Assembly (NCBI RefSeq): GCF_018278905.1
Contig: NZ_CP046600.1
Coordinates: 3,162,001 to 3,226,000 of the forward strand
Origin: Mycobacterium spongiae
Lineage (GTDB): Bacteria; Actinomycetota; Actinomycetes; Mycobacteriales; Mycobacteriaceae
Length of the DNA: 64,000 nucleotides
Reading direction: 5' to 3'
Shown here: positions 38,794-50,497 of the stretch, piece after piece
Numbering within the stretch: the stretch's first letter is position 1
How the letters are laid out: every line of letters starts with the position of its first letter
The notes under the pieces: generated by a model
Database searches by the model: none
What the model was told of the DNA's origin: nothing
The model's input: the letters and a program-made list of their open reading frames with translations, nothing else
Program-made: the position numbers and the translations under genes

Positions 38794-41700
38794 CTAGCCC
38801 TCGAGATCGCCCTCGGTTTCCAGCAGCACCTGGCGCAGCCCGTCGAGGGTGGCGGGTTGCGGCTGGGCCCACATGCCGCGACCGGCGGCCTCCAGGAGGC
38901 GTTCGGCCATACCGTGCAGCGCCCAGGGGTTGGACTCCGTCATGAATTTGCGGTTCTCGCGATCCAGGACATAGCGCTCGGTCAGTTGTTCGTACATCCA
39001 GTCAGCCATGACCCCGGCCGTCGCGTCGTAGCCGAACAAGTAGTCGACCGTCGCCGCCATCTCGAACGCGCCCTTGTAGCCGTGCCGGCGCATCGCCGTC
39101 ATCCACCGCGGGTTGACGACGCGAGCACGAAACACCCGGGTGGTCTCCTCCGACAGCGTGCGGGTGCGGATCGCGTCGGGTCTGGTGTTATCGCCGATAT
39201 AGGCGGCCGGCGCTTGGCCGGTCAACGCGCGCACAGTGGCGACCATGCCGCCGTGATATTGGAAGTAGTCGTCGGAATCGGCGATGTCATGTTCACGGGT
39301 GTCAGTGTTCTTGGCAGCCACTGCGATCCGCCGGTACTGGCGGTTCATGTCGTCGATCGCCTCGCGGCCATCGAGATCACGCCCGTAGGCGAACCCACCC
39401 CATGCCGTGTACACCTGCGCCAAGTCCGCGTCGTCGCGCCAGTTGCGGCTATCGATCAGTTGCAGCAATCCCGCCCCATAGGTGCCCGGCTTGGAGCCGA
39501 AAATTCTTGTGGTGGAGCGTCGTTGATCGCCGTGCTGGGACAGGTCGGCCTGCGCGTGTGCGCGCACGTAGTTGTGGTCTGCGGGTTCGTCGAGGTCGGC
39601 GACCAAACGCACGGCGTCGTCAAGCATGGAGACGACATGCGGGAAGGCGTCCCGGAAAAAGCCGGAGATCCGCACCGTCACGTCAATGCGCGGGCGTCCC
39701 AGCTCAGCCAGCGCAATCGGCGCCACGTCGACGACCCGTCGCGACGCGTCGTCCCAGATCGGCCGAACGCCCAGCAGGGCAAGCACTTCAGCGATGTCGT
39801 CGCCGGCGGTGCGCATCGCCGAGGTGCCCCACACCGACAAGCCGACCGATTGCGGCCATTGGCCATGGTCGTCGCGGTAACGCGCAAGCAATGAATCTGC
39901 CAGTGCCACACCGGCTTCCCAGGCGAGCCGCGATGGCACTGCCTTGGGGTCGACGGAGTAGAAGTTGCGTCCGGTGGGCAGTACGTTGACGAGGCCGCGC
40001 AGCGGCGATCCCGACGGTCCGGCCGGGACGAAACGTCCGTCCAGCGCCCTGAGCACCTGGTCGATCTCGGAACGGGTGCCGGCCATCCTGGGTACCACTT
40101 CGGCGGCCGCGAATCGCAGGACCGCAGCCACTTCCGGGTTGTCGGTGAGCTGGTCGACGGCGGCTGCGTCCCAGCCGGTGGCTTGTAGTGCGGCCACGAG
40201 CTCGCGGGCCGCGGCCTCGGCCTCATCGACCGATGACCGTTCGTCGGTGCCGTCCTCCGCCAGGCCCAGCGCCTGTCGCAGCCCCGGGATCGCCTGCTGG
40301 CCGCCGAACAGCTGGCGGGCCCGCAAGATCGCCAGCACCAGGTCGAGTTCGGGCTCCCCGGTTGGTTCTTGTCCGAGAATGTGCAGGCCGTCGCGGATCT
40401 GGACGTCCTTGATCTCACACAGCCACCCGTCAACGTGCAGCAGCATGTCGTCGAACGAGTCGTCAGCAGGGCGTTCGGTCCATCCCAGGTCGTGGTCCAT
40501 CTTGGCCGCGCGGATCAGCGTCCAGATCTGCTGGCGGATGGCGGGGAGCTTTGCGGGATCCAGGGCAGCGACCGAGGCGTGCTCGTCGAGCAACTGCTCG
40601 AGGCGCGCGATATCACCGTAGGTTTCGGCGCGGGCCATGGGAGGAATCAAGTGGTCGACGAGCACCGCGTGCGCTCGCCTTTTAGCCTGAGTCCCCTCGC
40701 CGGGGTCGTTGACGAGGAACGGGTAGATCAACGGCAGGTCGCCCAGTGCGGCATCGGGGGCGCAGGTCGCCGACATCCCGAGCGTCTTTCCCGGTAACCA
40801 CTCGAGGTTGCCGTGTTTGCCCAGGTGCACGACCGCGTGGGCTCCGAAGCCCCCGGGAAAGTCGCTATCCAGCCACCGGTAAGCGGCCAGATAGTGGTGG
40901 CTGGGCGGCAGGTCGGGGTCATGGTAGATGGCGACGGGGTTGTCCCCGAAACCGCGCGGCGGCTGCACCATCAGGACCAGGTTGCCTGCTCGCATTGCGG
41001 CGATGACGATTTCGCCGTCGGGGTCGTTGCTGCGATCCACGAACAGCTCACCCGGAGGCGGCCCCCAATGCGCGGTGACGGCGTCGGCCAGTTCGGCGGG
41101 CAAGGTGGCAAACCAGTCCCGATAGTCCTTGGCGGACACCCGGATCGGGTTGCCAGCGAGTTGTCCGTCGGTGAGCCAGTCGGGGTCCTGGCCGCCGCGT
41201 TCGATCAACGCGTGAATGAGAGCGTCGCCGTCACCCGCCTCGACGCCGGGCACATCGCCCACCTGATAACCGCGCTCACACATGGCCCGCAGCAAGACGA
41301 CCGCGCTGGCCGGCGTATCCAAGCCGACGGCGTTACCGATGCGGGCGTGCTTGGTCGGATATGCGGAGAACACCAGGGCGACCCGCTTCTCGGCGGGCGC
41401 GATGTGCCGCAGTTGCGCGTGCCGGACCGCCAGACCGGCGACGCGCGCGCAGCGCTCGGGGTCGGCGGCATACGAGATCAGCCCGTCGTCGTCAATCTCC
41501 TTGAACGAGAACGGAACGGTGATGATGCGGCCGTCGAATTCCGGCACGGCGACCTGTGTAGCCACATCCAGTGGCGACAGGCCGTCGTCGTTGGCGCACC
41601 ACTGCTCCCGAGGACTGGTCAAACACAATCCCTGCAAGATCGGGATGTCCAGGGCCGCAAGGTGTTCGACATTCCAGCTGTCGTCATGACCACCGGCCGC

Positions 41701-42390
41701 CGCGTCGGCTGGCTTGGCCCCGCCCGCGGCCAACACGGTGACCACCATCGCGTCGGCGTCCCCAAGCCGGTCCAGCAGCTCCGGTTCGGCGGTGCGCAGC
41801 GATGCGCAGTAGACCGGCAGCGCCTGCCCACCGGCATCGTCGATCGCGCGGCACAACGCCTCCACGTAGCCGGTATTGCCCGCAAGGTGCTGCGCACGGT
41901 AGTAGAGCACCGCAATCGTTGGGCCGGTCCGACCCGCATCCGGGCGTTCCAGCAGCCCCCACGTCGGGGTAATGACCGGTGGAGTGAACCCGTAGCCGGT
42001 CATCAGCACGGTGTCACACAGGAAGGCGTGTAACTGACGCACGTTGTCGACTCCGCCGTGTGCCAGGTAAATGTGCGTTTGGACGGCGACGCCGGCTGCA
42101 ACGGTGGATAGTCCGGTCAACTCGGCGTCGGCCGCCTGCTCACCGCTGACCAGCACCGTCGGCAAGCCACTGGCGATCACCGCGTCGATGCCGCTCTCCC
42201 AGGCTCGGTAGCCACCCAGTATCCGCACCACCACCAGCGATGAGTCGGCCAGCAGATCCGCCAGTTCGGTGTCGATTTCGGGCTCCGCCAGCCGCGCCGG
42301 ATTGGCCCACCGAAAGTTTTTGCCGCTGGATCGGGCAGTGATCAGGTCGGTATCGGATGTCGACAACAGCAGGATGGTCGGCTCGGACAC
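38794..42390 (-). CDS. cobN: Aerobic cobaltochelatase subunit CobN
   Basis: A 1198-residue protein from a GTG at 42390, close to the 1194 of H37Rv Rv2062c. CobN is the large ATP-dependent subunit that inserts Co2+ into hydrogenobyrinic acid a,c-diamide with CobS and CobT (or ChlI/ChlD-like partners). The family core is visible: VHLGKHGNLEWLPGKTLGMS in the middle and KPGTYGAGLLQLIDSRNW, with YTAWGGFAYGRDLDG near 970-1010. It is transcribed divergently from cobG with 195 bases between starts. In H37Rv the mazEF7 toxin-antitoxin genes occupy this interval; here there is none. No cobalamin riboswitch is seen upstream. Confidence 0.97.
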   Translation of the reverse strand: MSEPTILLLSTSDTDLITARSSGKNFRWANPARLAEPEIDTELADLLADSSLVVVRILGGYRAWESGIDAVIASGLPTVLVSGEQAADAELTGLSTVAAGVAVQTHIYLAHGGVDNVRQLHAFLCDTVLMTGYGFTPPVITPTWGLLERPDAGRTGPTIAVLYYRAQHLAGNTGYVEALCRAIDDAGGQALPVYCASLRTAEPELLDRLGDADAMVVTVLAAGGAKPADAAAGGHDDSWNVEHLAALDIPILQGLCLTSPREQWCANDDGLSPLDVATQVAVPEFDGRIITVPFSFKEIDDDGLISYAADPERCARVAGLAVRHAQLRHIAPAEKRVALVFSAYPTKHARIGNAVGLDTPASAVVLLRAMCERGYQVGDVPGVEAGDGDALIHALIERGGQDPDWLTDGQLAGNPIRVSAKDYRDWFATLPAELADAVTAHWGPPPGELFVDRSNDPDGEIVIAAMRAGNLVLMVQPPRGFGDNPVAIYHDPDLPPSHHYLAAYRWLDSDFPGGFGAHAVVHLGKHGNLEWLPGKTLGMSATCAPDAALGDLPLIYPFLVNDPGEGTQAKRRAHAVLVDHLIPPMARAETYGDIARLEQLLDEHASVAALDPAKLPAIRQQIWTLIRAAKMDHDLGWTERPADDSFDDMLLHVDGWLCEIKDVQIRDGLHILGQEPTGEPELDLVLAILRARQLFGGQQAIPGLRQALGLAEDGTDERSSVDEAEAAARELVAALQATGWDAAAVDQLTDNPEVAAVLRFAAAEVVPRMAGTRSEIDQVLRALDGRFVPAGPSGSPLRGLVNVLPTGRNFYSVDPKAVPSRLAWEAGVALADSLLARYRDDHGQWPQSVGLSVWGTSAMRTAGDDIAEVLALLGVRPIWDDASRRVVDVAPIALAELGRPRIDVTVRISGFFRDAFPHVVSMLDDAVRLVADLDEPADHNYVRAHAQADLSQHGDQRRSTTRIFGSKPGTYGAGLLQLIDSRNWRDDADLAQVYTAWGGFAYGRDLDGREAIDDMNRQYRRIAVAAKNTDTREHDIADSDDYFQYHGGMVATVRALTGQAPAAYIGDNTRPDAIRTRTLSEETTRVFRARVVNPRWMTAMRRHGYKGAFEMAATVDYLFGYDATAGVMADWMYEQLTERYVLDRENRKFMTESNPWALHGMAERLLEAAGRGMWAQPQPATLDGLRQVLLETEGDLEG

Positions 42391-42585
42391 TCACCATTCC
42401 TACCGCAGCGGGGCTTGCTCGTCATCTGCGGCCGGGGCACGCGGATCCATTGTCAGCCCGTGCGAACGTCGAAGTCGGCGACCTTCGGCACAGCGCATAG
42501 TCGGTTCGCTACGCCGATTGGGCTGGGCAGTCGGCGGATTCGCAGGCAGGACCGCCCGTCCGCGTGGCTCCCGTACGGTGGACAG

Positions 42586-43689
42586 GTGGAACGGACCCGC
42601 GACACCGACGCTTGCCCGGGCGCGCTGCAGGTTCACCATGCCGCCGATGGCGCGCTGGTCCGGGTTCGGTTGCCGGGCGGGATGATCACCGCCGCGCAAC
42701 TCGCGACGCTGTCGGGTGTCTCGAGCGGCTTCGGCTCGGGAACGCTGGAGCTGACCTCGCGCGGCAACGTCCAACTGCGTGGGATTTCCGACGTGCGCGC
42801 GGTTGCCGAGGCGATTGCCCCCCGGCTCATCGATGCCGGGCTGGTGCCGTCGGCGTCGCATGAGCGAGTCCGCAACATCGTCGCGTCGCCGCTGTCGGGC
42901 CGTGTCGGCGGGAACATGGACGTACGGCCATGGGTGGGCGAGCTGGACGCGGCAATCTGCGGTGCACCCCAGCTCGCAGAGTTGGGCGGGCGATTCTGGT
43001 TCAGTCTCGATGACGGCCGCGCTGACGTCGCCGGCCTGGGCGCCGACGTCGGTGTCCAGGCGCTAGGCGAAGAAATTGCGTTGGTGATGGCCGGCAGCGA
43101 CACCGGCATCCGGCTGGCCGTGCACGAGGTGGTGACGACGCTCATCGACCTGGCCTGCAGGTTTATCGAGATTCGCGGAACGGCCTGGCGCATCAAGGAA
43201 TTGGCCGATCCCACCGTCCTGGTGCCCGGCAGGGAACTGGGTGCGCAGTGTGCCCCCGTCATCACTCCGCCGGTCGGCTGGATACCCCAGGACGACGGCC
43301 GAATTGCGCTGGGCGCCGCGGTGCCGCTGGGGGTGCTGCCCGCCCGCGTCGCGGAGTATATCGCCGCAATCGACGCCCCGATGGTGGTCACGCCGTGGCG
43401 ATCGGTTTTGGTATGCGATCTCGAAGAGCCAGTCGCTGACGCCGCATTGCGGGTGCTGGCGCCGCTCGGTTTGGTCTTCGATGAGAATTCTCCCTGGCTG
43501 CGGGTGAGCGCCTGTACCGGTAGCCCGGGCTGTAAGTACTCGGCCGCCGATGTGCGCGCGGACGCGGCGCAGTCGCTCGATGCCGGCGAGGCGGTGCACC
43601 GGCACTTCGTCGGTTGCGAACGCGCATGCGGGCGCCCGCCCGCCGGCGAGGTGCTGGTAGCCACCGGCGATGGATACCGGCCGCTCTGA
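42586..43689 (+). CDS. cobG: Precorrin-3B synthase CobG
   Basis: 367 residues from the GTG at 42586; the longer frame from 42415 has no homology in its first part. CobG is a monooxygenase with a 4Fe-4S centre that converts precorrin-3A to precorrin-3B using O2, the diagnostic step of the aerobic pathway. It has the sulfite/nitrite-reductase ferredoxin-like half domains (ELTSRGNVQLRGI) and the cluster ligands CTGSPGCKYS followed by HFVGCERACGRPP. It lies ahead of cobH and cobIJ on the plus strand, 129 bases upstream of cobH, and corresponds to Rv2064. Confidence 0.95.
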   Translation: MERTRDTDACPGALQVHHAADGALVRVRLPGGMITAAQLATLSGVSSGFGSGTLELTSRGNVQLRGISDVRAVAEAIAPRLIDAGLVPSASHERVRNIVASPLSGRVGGNMDVRPWVGELDAAICGAPQLAELGGRFWFSLDDGRADVAGLGADVGVQALGEEIALVMAGSDTGIRLAVHEVVTTLIDLACRFIEIRGTAWRIKELADPTVLVPGRELGAQCAPVITPPVGWIPQDDGRIALGAAVPLGVLPARVAEYIAAIDAPMVVTPWRSVLVCDLEEPVADAALRVLAPLGLVFDENSPWLRVSACTGSPGCKYSAADVRADAAQSLDAGEAVHRHFVGCERACGRPPAGEVLVATGDGYRPL

Positions 43690-43818
43690 AACACAAGAGA
43701 TCTCGTCGGGCGGGTATCCAGGGCGGCGACACGCCGAAAGGCTCTGCCACCTACACACACTGGAAGCCACGTGAGCACACTCGATGAACTTCTAGGCCAG
43801 ACGTCTTAGGGTGAGCGA

Positions 43819-44445
43819 GTGCTCGACTACATCCGCGACGCGGCCGAGATCTACCGGCAGTCATTCGCGGTGATCCGCGCGGAAGCGAACCTGTCGCGGT
43901 TCCCCGATGACGTCGAGCGGGTCGTGGTGCGGCTGATCCACACCTGCGGGCAGATTGATGTTGCCGAGCACGTGGCCTACTCCGACGATGTCGTTGTGCG
44001 GGCTCGGGATGCCCTCGACAAGGGTTCCCCGGTGCTGTGCGATTCGTCGATGGTGGCGGCCGGGATCACCACGGCGCGGCTGCCCGCCGACAACCAGGTG
44101 GTATCGCTGGTTGCCGACCCGCGTGCGGCCAAATTGGCTGCCCGCCGGGGAACTACTCGCTCGGCGGCCGGTATGGAGCTCTGGGCCGAGCGGCTGGCCG
44201 GTGCGGTGGTGGCCATCGGCAACGCTCCCACAGCGCTGTTCCGGCTGCTCGAATTGATCGACGAGGGGATATCGGCGCCGGCCGCGGTCCTCGGTGGGCC
44301 CGTTGGTTTCGTCGGCTCGGCGCAGTCCAAGGAAGAACTCATCCAGCGCCCGCGCGGAATGTCCTACCTCGTGGTACGTGGCCGGCGCGGCGGCAGCGCC
44401 ATGTCCGCCGCTGCCGTCAACGCGATCGCGACCGACATCGAATGA
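43819..44445 (+). CDS. cobH: Precorrin-8X methylmutase CobH
   Basis: 208 residues from a GTG, the same length as H37Rv Rv2065. It moves the C-11 methyl group to C-12 to give hydrogenobyrinate. The catalytic His is in [20 protein letters not shown] (about residue 40). Further family segments are [31 protein letters not shown] and [20 protein letters not shown]. The stop codon overlaps the cobIJ start (ATGA), so the two are translationally coupled. Confidence 0.97.
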   Translation: MLDYIRDAAEIYRQSFAVIRAEANLSRFPDDVERVVVRLIHTCGQIDVAEHVAYSDDVVVRARDALDKGSPVLCDSSMVAAGITTARLPADNQVVSLVADPRAAKLAARRGTTRSAAGMELWAERLAGAVVAIGNAPTALFRLLELIDEGISAPAAVLGGPVGFVGSAQSKEELIQRPRGMSYLVVRGRRGGSAMSAAAVNAIATDIE

Positions 44446-45929
44446 CGGCCCGAGGCACGCTATGGGGAGTCGGGCTGGGACCCGGTGACCCGGAATTGGT
44501 GACGGTCAAGGCCGCTCGGGTGATCGGCGAGGCCGATGTGGTCGCGTACCACAGTGCCCGCCATGGCCGCAGCATCGCCCGCGGTATCGCTGAAGGGTAT
44601 CTGCGGCCCGGTCAGATCGAGGAGCACCTGATCTACCCGGTGACCACCGAAGTGACCGATCATCCCGGCGGCTACGCCGGCGCCCTCGAAGACTTCTACA
44701 CCGACGCCACGCGACGGATCGCCGCGCATCTCGACGCTGGACGCAATGTGGCCTTGCTGGCCGAGGGAGACCCGCTCTTCTACAGCTCCTATATGCATTT
44801 GCACACCCGACTGACGAAACGGTTCAACGCCGTCATCGTGCCCGGGGTGACGTCGGTGAGCGCCGCGTCGGCCGCGGTTGCCACACCGCTGGTGGCCGGC
44901 GATGAGGTGCTGTCGGTGCTTCCGGGAACCCTGCCGGTCGCCGAGCTGACCCGTCGGCTGACCGATGCCGACGCGGCCGTCGTGCTCAAACTCGGGCGCT
45001 CGTATCACAATGTCCGGGAAGCGCTTTCGGCGTCAAGCCAACTCGACGACGCCTTCTACGTGGAGCGGGCCAGCACCCCCGAGCAGCGGGTATTGCCCGC
45101 CGCAGACGTTGACGAAACCAGCGTGCCGTACTTCTCGCTGGCCATGCTGCCGGGAGGCCGGCGGCTGGACCGGCCATCGACCGTCGGCGGCGTCGCCGTG
45201 GTAGGCCTGGGACCCGGCGACACCGACTGGATGACGCCGCAGAGTCGCCGCGAGCTGGCCGCCGCGAGCGACCTCATCGGCTATGGCCGCTACCTGGACC
45301 GCGTTCCGGACCGTGACGGCCAGCGGCGCCATTCCAGCGACAACACCGACGAGCCCGCCCGAGCCCGGCTGGCCTGCGCGCTGGCCGAGCAGGGGCACGC
45401 GGTGGCGGTGGTCTCGTCCGGCGATCCGGGAGTCTTCGCCATGGCCACGGCCGTGCTCGAGGAAGCCAAACAATGGCCTGGGGTGCGCATCCGGGTGATT
45501 CCGGCAATGACGGCCGCCCAGGCCGTCGCGAGCCGGGTCGGCGCCCCACTCGGCCACGACTACGCGGTGATCTCGTTGTCGGACCGCCTCAAACCGTGGG
45601 ACGTGATCGCTGCGCGCCTCGCCGCCGCGGCCGCCGCCGATCTGGTTCTGGCGATCTATAACCCGGCGTCGGCGTCACGGACGTGGCAGGTCGCCGCGAT
45701 GCGCAAATTGTTGCTGACCCACCGCGACCCCGGGACGCCGGTCGTGATCGGGCGCGCGGTATCCGGCCCTGTCGCGGGGCCGGACGAGGAGGTTCGCGTG
45801 GTGCGGTTGGCCGATCTCAATCCCGCAGACATTGACATGCGCTGCCTGCTGATCATCGGATCCTCACAGACCCAGTGGTATTCGGCGGACACACACGATC
45901 AGGTGTTTACCCCGCGTCGCTATCCCTAG
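44442..45929 (+). CDS. cobI: Fused precorrin-2 C20-methyltransferase / precorrin-3B C17-methyltransferase CobIJ
   Basis: A 495-residue bifunctional SAM-dependent methyltransferase (Rv2066, 508 residues). The N-terminal CobI half (about 1-240) begins [20 protein letters not shown] and has the [17 protein letters not shown] motif. The C-terminal CobJ half (about 250-490) begins [20 protein letters not shown] and has [13 protein letters not shown] and [15 protein letters not shown]. Both SAM-binding GxGPGD loops and GDP motifs are intact, so both methylation steps should work. It starts inside the cobH stop. It converges on the PPE gene with 37 bases between stops. Confidence 0.96.
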   Translation: MTARGTLWGVGLGPGDPELVTVKAARVIGEADVVAYHSARHGRSIARGIAEGYLRPGQIEEHLIYPVTTEVTDHPGGYAGALEDFYTDATRRIAAHLDAGRNVALLAEGDPLFYSSYMHLHTRLTKRFNAVIVPGVTSVSAASAAVATPLVAGDEVLSVLPGTLPVAELTRRLTDADAAVVLKLGRSYHNVREALSASSQLDDAFYVERASTPEQRVLPAADVDETSVPYFSLAMLPGGRRLDRPSTVGGVAVVGLGPGDTDWMTPQSRRELAAASDLIGYGRYLDRVPDRDGQRRHSSDNTDEPARARLACALAEQGHAVAVVSSGDPGVFAMATAVLEEAKQWPGVRIRVIPAMTAAQAVASRVGAPLGHDYAVISLSDRLKPWDVIAARLAAAAAADLVLAIYNPASASRTWQVAAMRKLLLTHRDPGTPVVIGRAVSGPVAGPDEEVRVVRLADLNPADIDMRCLLIIGSSQTQWYSADTHDQVFTPRRYP

Positions 45930-45966
45930 CTAGCCGCGCCCGCCTTCGGGGCTACCGTGTTGCGGA

Positions 45967-48876
45967 CTACGGCGTCGTGCCCTGGAGGAACCACCCCGCG
46001 AGCCGTTGACCAATGCTTCCAATCCCAGAAACGAGGCTGTTATCAGCCAAGGGGAGGATGCCCAAGTTGCCCAGCCCCGAAACGCCGGTGCCGAAGTTCG
46101 AGAAGCCCGAGGAGACGGCACCGAAATTGTTGTAGCCTGAAGCGAACGCGAGCCCCGCGGGACTCTCGGTAAACAGGCCCGACAGGCCGGCGCCGTTATT
46201 GCCAAATCCCGAGTTGCCACCAGTACCAGTATTGAAAAAGCCCGACGACGGTGTGGTGCTCGAGTTGAACAATCCCGGCGCCGGCGGAACGACGAACTTC
46301 GCGACGACGGTGCCGGGGAGAGTGACGTTCGGGATGGTCAGCCCGGGTGTGGTGAATCCGCCGAGGCCGACACCGGGGATCGCGAGCGCAGGAGTGGTAA
46401 CCGCGGGGATGCTGATTTCCGGCAGGGTCAGCTCACCGACACCGAAGCCGGGAATGGTAAACGGATCGGTGGTCGCCGAAGGGATGCTGATCTGCGGCAA
46501 CGCGAACCCGGCGACCTCAATCGGGGGGATGCCAAACGCAGCGGTGGTCACCGAAGGGATGCTGATTTGCGGCAACGCGAACCCGCCCACGTCAATGGGG
46601 GGGATGCCAACCGATGGGATGGCAACCTCAGGGAATGTGATTCCCGGCAACGCGAAGGGGTTCACCCCACCGCCAGAAATTACAAGCGGTGGGATGGTAA
46701 ATGCAGGGGTGCCGATCGACGGCAAAAGGAAACCGCCGACCACAATGGGCGGAATGCCAAACGATTGGATTGTGACGTTGGGCAGCACGAAGGCACCGAT
46801 TTCAACGACCGGAAACACTAGGTCACCTATTCCGCCGCCTCTTAGCGTAGTTGGGGTAATGGTAAACGGCGTCAAATTGATGCTACCACCAATAGCGGCA
46901 TTGTCGGTTATTGTAATTATACGAACAGGATTTCCCGCATTACCCGGGAAACCGATCGTGGGAAAATCGACGTTGGGAAAATTGAAGCCGTTTATCGTTA
47001 CGACAGGTGCGGTGATCGAGTTGATCGTAATAATGGGCGTAGTTATTTCGGGTATGCCTAGCGCAGGCGTGTTAAACCCTCCCACAAATGCCGAGCCAGT
47101 GGCTATGACTGTCTGCGGAACCGAGATCTGAGGCGTAACGATTTCGGGGAATAAAAACCCGCCCACAACTCCGCCCGATGTCGTTACCGGCGGAATTGAT
47201 ATGCTCGGAGTAGTTATTTCCGGCAAGGAAAACCCGTCAACAACTATCGACGGTATGTCGACATTCGGAGTTTCCATCCCGGGAATCGTTATTCCGGGCA
47301 ACCCGAAACCCTCTACAACAATCGGCGGTATGTCGACTTCGGGAGTCGATATCGAAGGTACAGCTATGTCGGGCAAGCCAAACCCGCCTACCACGATATC
47401 GGCCGGCGTCGTTACCGCCGGAATAGATATCGACGGTAGCGTTATCGCGGGCAAGTCGAAGGCGGGAACGTCGATCCCAGGTATCTCGACTGGGGGCAGG
47501 CTTATATCGGGTGTGGTGATTGCGAACGTAAGGCCACCCTGTCCATTGCCCCGCCAGAAGAATCCATTATTCATGTTGCCCGTGTTGAACGCGCCGGTGT
47601 TGATGTTGCCCGAGTTCACAAAGCCGGTGTTGGTGTCACCGGTGTTGAAGCTACCCGTGTTAGACGAGCCCGGGTTCACGTCGCCCGTGTTGTAGCTACC
47701 CGTGTTCCCGCTCCCCGTGTTTGCATCGCCCACGTCAAAGCTGCCCGTGTTGAAAGAACCCGCGTTGAAGAAGCCGGTGTTCGCGTCTCCGGTGTTCCAC
47801 CAACCTGTGTTGTAGCTGCCCGAGTTCCCGATGCCAAAGTTTCCGTGGCCCGAGTTAAAGAAACCGATATTTCCGTTGCCCGAGTTAAACAACCCGATAT
47901 TGTTGGTGCCCGAGTTCAGGCCACCAATACCAACCTGGTTGCTACCGGTCAACCCAATACCAATATTGTTGTTTCCGGTGTTCGCAAAGCCGATGTTCCC
48001 GCTGCCGATGTTCGCAAATCCCAGGTTTGAATTACCCAGGTTTGCCGGACCGATGTTGAGGCTGCCTAAGTTGCCGAATCCGACATTGTTGCCGCCAAAG
48101 TTTCCAGAACCGACATTGTTGCTGCCAAGGTTTCCGCTGCCGAAGTTGAGGAAACCCACGTTGCCGCTACCCACGTTGGCGAGGCCGAGGTTGGCCAAAC
48201 CCAGGTTAAAAGCGACCGTCCTCATCGGGGCCGCTGCCTCGGCGAGCGCCGTCGGGGCCGCGACGGGGCTGGCCGTGGTCGCGCTACTCATGGCCTGGCT
48301 GGCCGCCGGCGCGCTGGCAATCGCGCTGGCTAACTGGGTGGGCAGACCTGCCAGGTTCTTCAGAGGCTGACTAACCTGCGGCAATGCCGACAGAACGGAC
48401 GAAGCCGCGGCACGATAGCCAGACATCGCAGCCACATCCTGTGCCCACATCTGCTCATAGGCGCCCTCGGCGGCCGCGATCGCCGGGGCGTTTTGCCCAA
48501 GAAGATTCGACATCACCAACGACACCAACTGAGCACGGTTGGCCACAACGACCGCCGGATTCACCGCCGCAGCCCGCACCGCCTCAAACGCAGCCGTAAT
48601 CGTGCGGGCCTGCAGGGCCGTTTGCTCGGCCTGGGCCGCCGCCGCACCCAACCATCCCGCATACGGCGCTGCCGCCGCCGCCATCGCCGCCGCGGCCGGA
48701 CCCCGCCACGCCTCCCCCGCCAAACCGGAAGTCACAGAGCTAAAGGAACTCGCCGCCAAAGCCAACTCGACAGCTAACCCATCCCAAGCCAGCGCCGCCG
48801 ACAACATCGGTCCCGTGCCCGCACCAGAAAAGATCCTCATCGAGTTGATCTCGGGTGGCAGTACCGCGAAGCTCAT
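45967..48876 (-). CDS. PPE family protein, MPTR subfamily
   Basis: 969 residues from the ATG at 48876 ([20 protein letters not shown]). Residues 1-180 are the helical PPE domain ([26 protein letters not shown]). Next is an NxGxGNxG pentapeptide-rich MPTR region (about 220-445), then a long region of Ile-Pro-rich units (about 450-865; [20 protein letters not shown] style) with near-identical 25-residue copies. The C-terminus returns to NxGxGN repeats. PPE proteins are exported by ESX type VII systems, usually with a PE partner; none is adjacent here. H37Rv has no PPE gene between cobIJ and Rv2067c, so it is an insertion or lineage-specific copy. Which PPE it corresponds to is not decided. Confidence 0.93.
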   Translation of the reverse strand: MSFAVLPPEINSMRIFSGAGTGPMLSAALAWDGLAVELALAASSFSSVTSGLAGEAWRGPAAAAMAAAAAPYAGWLGAAAAQAEQTALQARTITAAFEAVRAAAVNPAVVVANRAQLVSLVMSNLLGQNAPAIAAAEGAYEQMWAQDVAAMSGYRAAASSVLSALPQVSQPLKNLAGLPTQLASAIASAPAASQAMSSATTASPVAAPTALAEAAAPMRTVAFNLGLANLGLANVGSGNVGFLNFGSGNLGSNNVGSGNFGGNNVGFGNLGSLNIGPANLGNSNLGFANIGSGNIGFANTGNNNIGIGLTGSNQVGIGGLNSGTNNIGLFNSGNGNIGFFNSGHGNFGIGNSGSYNTGWWNTGDANTGFFNAGSFNTGSFDVGDANTGSGNTGSYNTGDVNPGSSNTGSFNTGDTNTGFVNSGNINTGAFNTGNMNNGFFWRGNGQGGLTFAITTPDISLPPVEIPGIDVPAFDLPAITLPSISIPAVTTPADIVVGGFGLPDIAVPSISTPEVDIPPIVVEGFGLPGITIPGMETPNVDIPSIVVDGFSLPEITTPSISIPPVTTSGGVVGGFLFPEIVTPQISVPQTVIATGSAFVGGFNTPALGIPEITTPIITINSITAPVVTINGFNFPNVDFPTIGFPGNAGNPVRIITITDNAAIGGSINLTPFTITPTTLRGGGIGDLVFPVVEIGAFVLPNVTIQSFGIPPIVVGGFLLPSIGTPAFTIPPLVISGGGVNPFALPGITFPEVAIPSVGIPPIDVGGFALPQISIPSVTTAAFGIPPIEVAGFALPQISIPSATTDPFTIPGFGVGELTLPEISIPAVTTPALAIPGVGLGGFTTPGLTIPNVTLPGTVVAKFVVPPAPGLFNSSTTPSSGFFNTGTGGNSGFGNNGAGLSGLFTESPAGLAFASGYNNFGAVSSGFSNFGTGVSGLGNLGILPLADNSLVSGIGSIGQRLAGWFLQGTTP
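46290..47530 (-). repeat. Ile-Pro-rich repeat region of the PPE protein
   Basis: Tandem units of about 75 bases encode 25-residue Ile/Pro/Gly-rich repeats. The copies at about 46480-46554 and 46555-46629 are almost identical (both contain GGGATGCTGAT and GGCAACGCGAACCCG), showing recent duplication. Others are diverged. Confidence 0.8.
47545..48220 (-). repeat. MPTR pentapeptide repeat region (NxGxG) of the PPE protein
   Basis: Dozens of 15-base units encode GN-x-G-type pentapeptides (for example [16 protein letters not shown]). Such tracts recombine and cause assembly errors, so the exact copy number deserves caution. Confidence 0.88.
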
Positions 48877-49199
48877 CAAAACCCACCTCACTCATAAGCC
48901 CCGGTAACTGACCACCCCGCACGAACATCCTCAGCCTGAACGACGGAAATCTGCAGGTCAACGGCGTATTAGCAGGTTGATACCGGCCACCCGGCGACCC
49001 CGCCGGCGGTCGTCTCACACTGAGATTCTGACCTGCGCCATCGATGAGAATTGGTCCCGTTTGCGTCTCAGCGTGAGAAATTTTCTGTCCGCATCTCGCA
49101 CCTGACCTTCGTCGCTGTCGATGGGCCAGCGAAACCGTTGGGCTGCGACCTGTTGGTCGTTTGGTAGCTGGTGGAGATTGATGCGCTGCCGGCCGGCCC
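48877..49199. other. Intergenic region between PPE and Rv2067c homologue
   Basis: About 320 bases upstream of the PPE gene on the minus strand, also following the Rv2067c stop. It holds two short TCTCA-N3-TGAGA palindromes (listed separately). Open frames here overlap neighbours and lack motifs. The sequence could contain a decayed insertion sequence end, which I cannot prove. Confidence 0.4.
49013..49078. repeat. Pair of TCTCA-N3-TGAGA palindromes
   Basis: Two copies of the 13-base palindrome (49013-49025 and 49066-49078) are spaced 53 bases apart, with a TGAGAATT half-site between. They could be a duplicated operator or the remains of a mobile-element end upstream of the PPE gene. Confidence 0.45.
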
Positions 49200-50477
<1,278 letters not shown>

Positions 50478-50497
50478 CTAGCGCCGGAACAGCAACC

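Noticed and set aside
42391..42585. Cobalamin riboswitch in the cobN-cobG intergenic region
   Set aside because: No B12-box-like conserved core or typical long structured leader is visible in the 195 bases; both genes also start close to the edges.
42415..42585. Longer CobG start at 42415
   Set aside because: The extra 57 residues are unlike CobG and would extend almost to the cobN start; homology begins just after the GTG at 42586.
46199..48370. Plus-strand open frames opposite the PPE gene with Pro/Gly or Leu/Pro repeats
   Set aside because: The repeats are the complement of the MPTR and Ile-Pro units; no ribosome site or independent family signal is seen.
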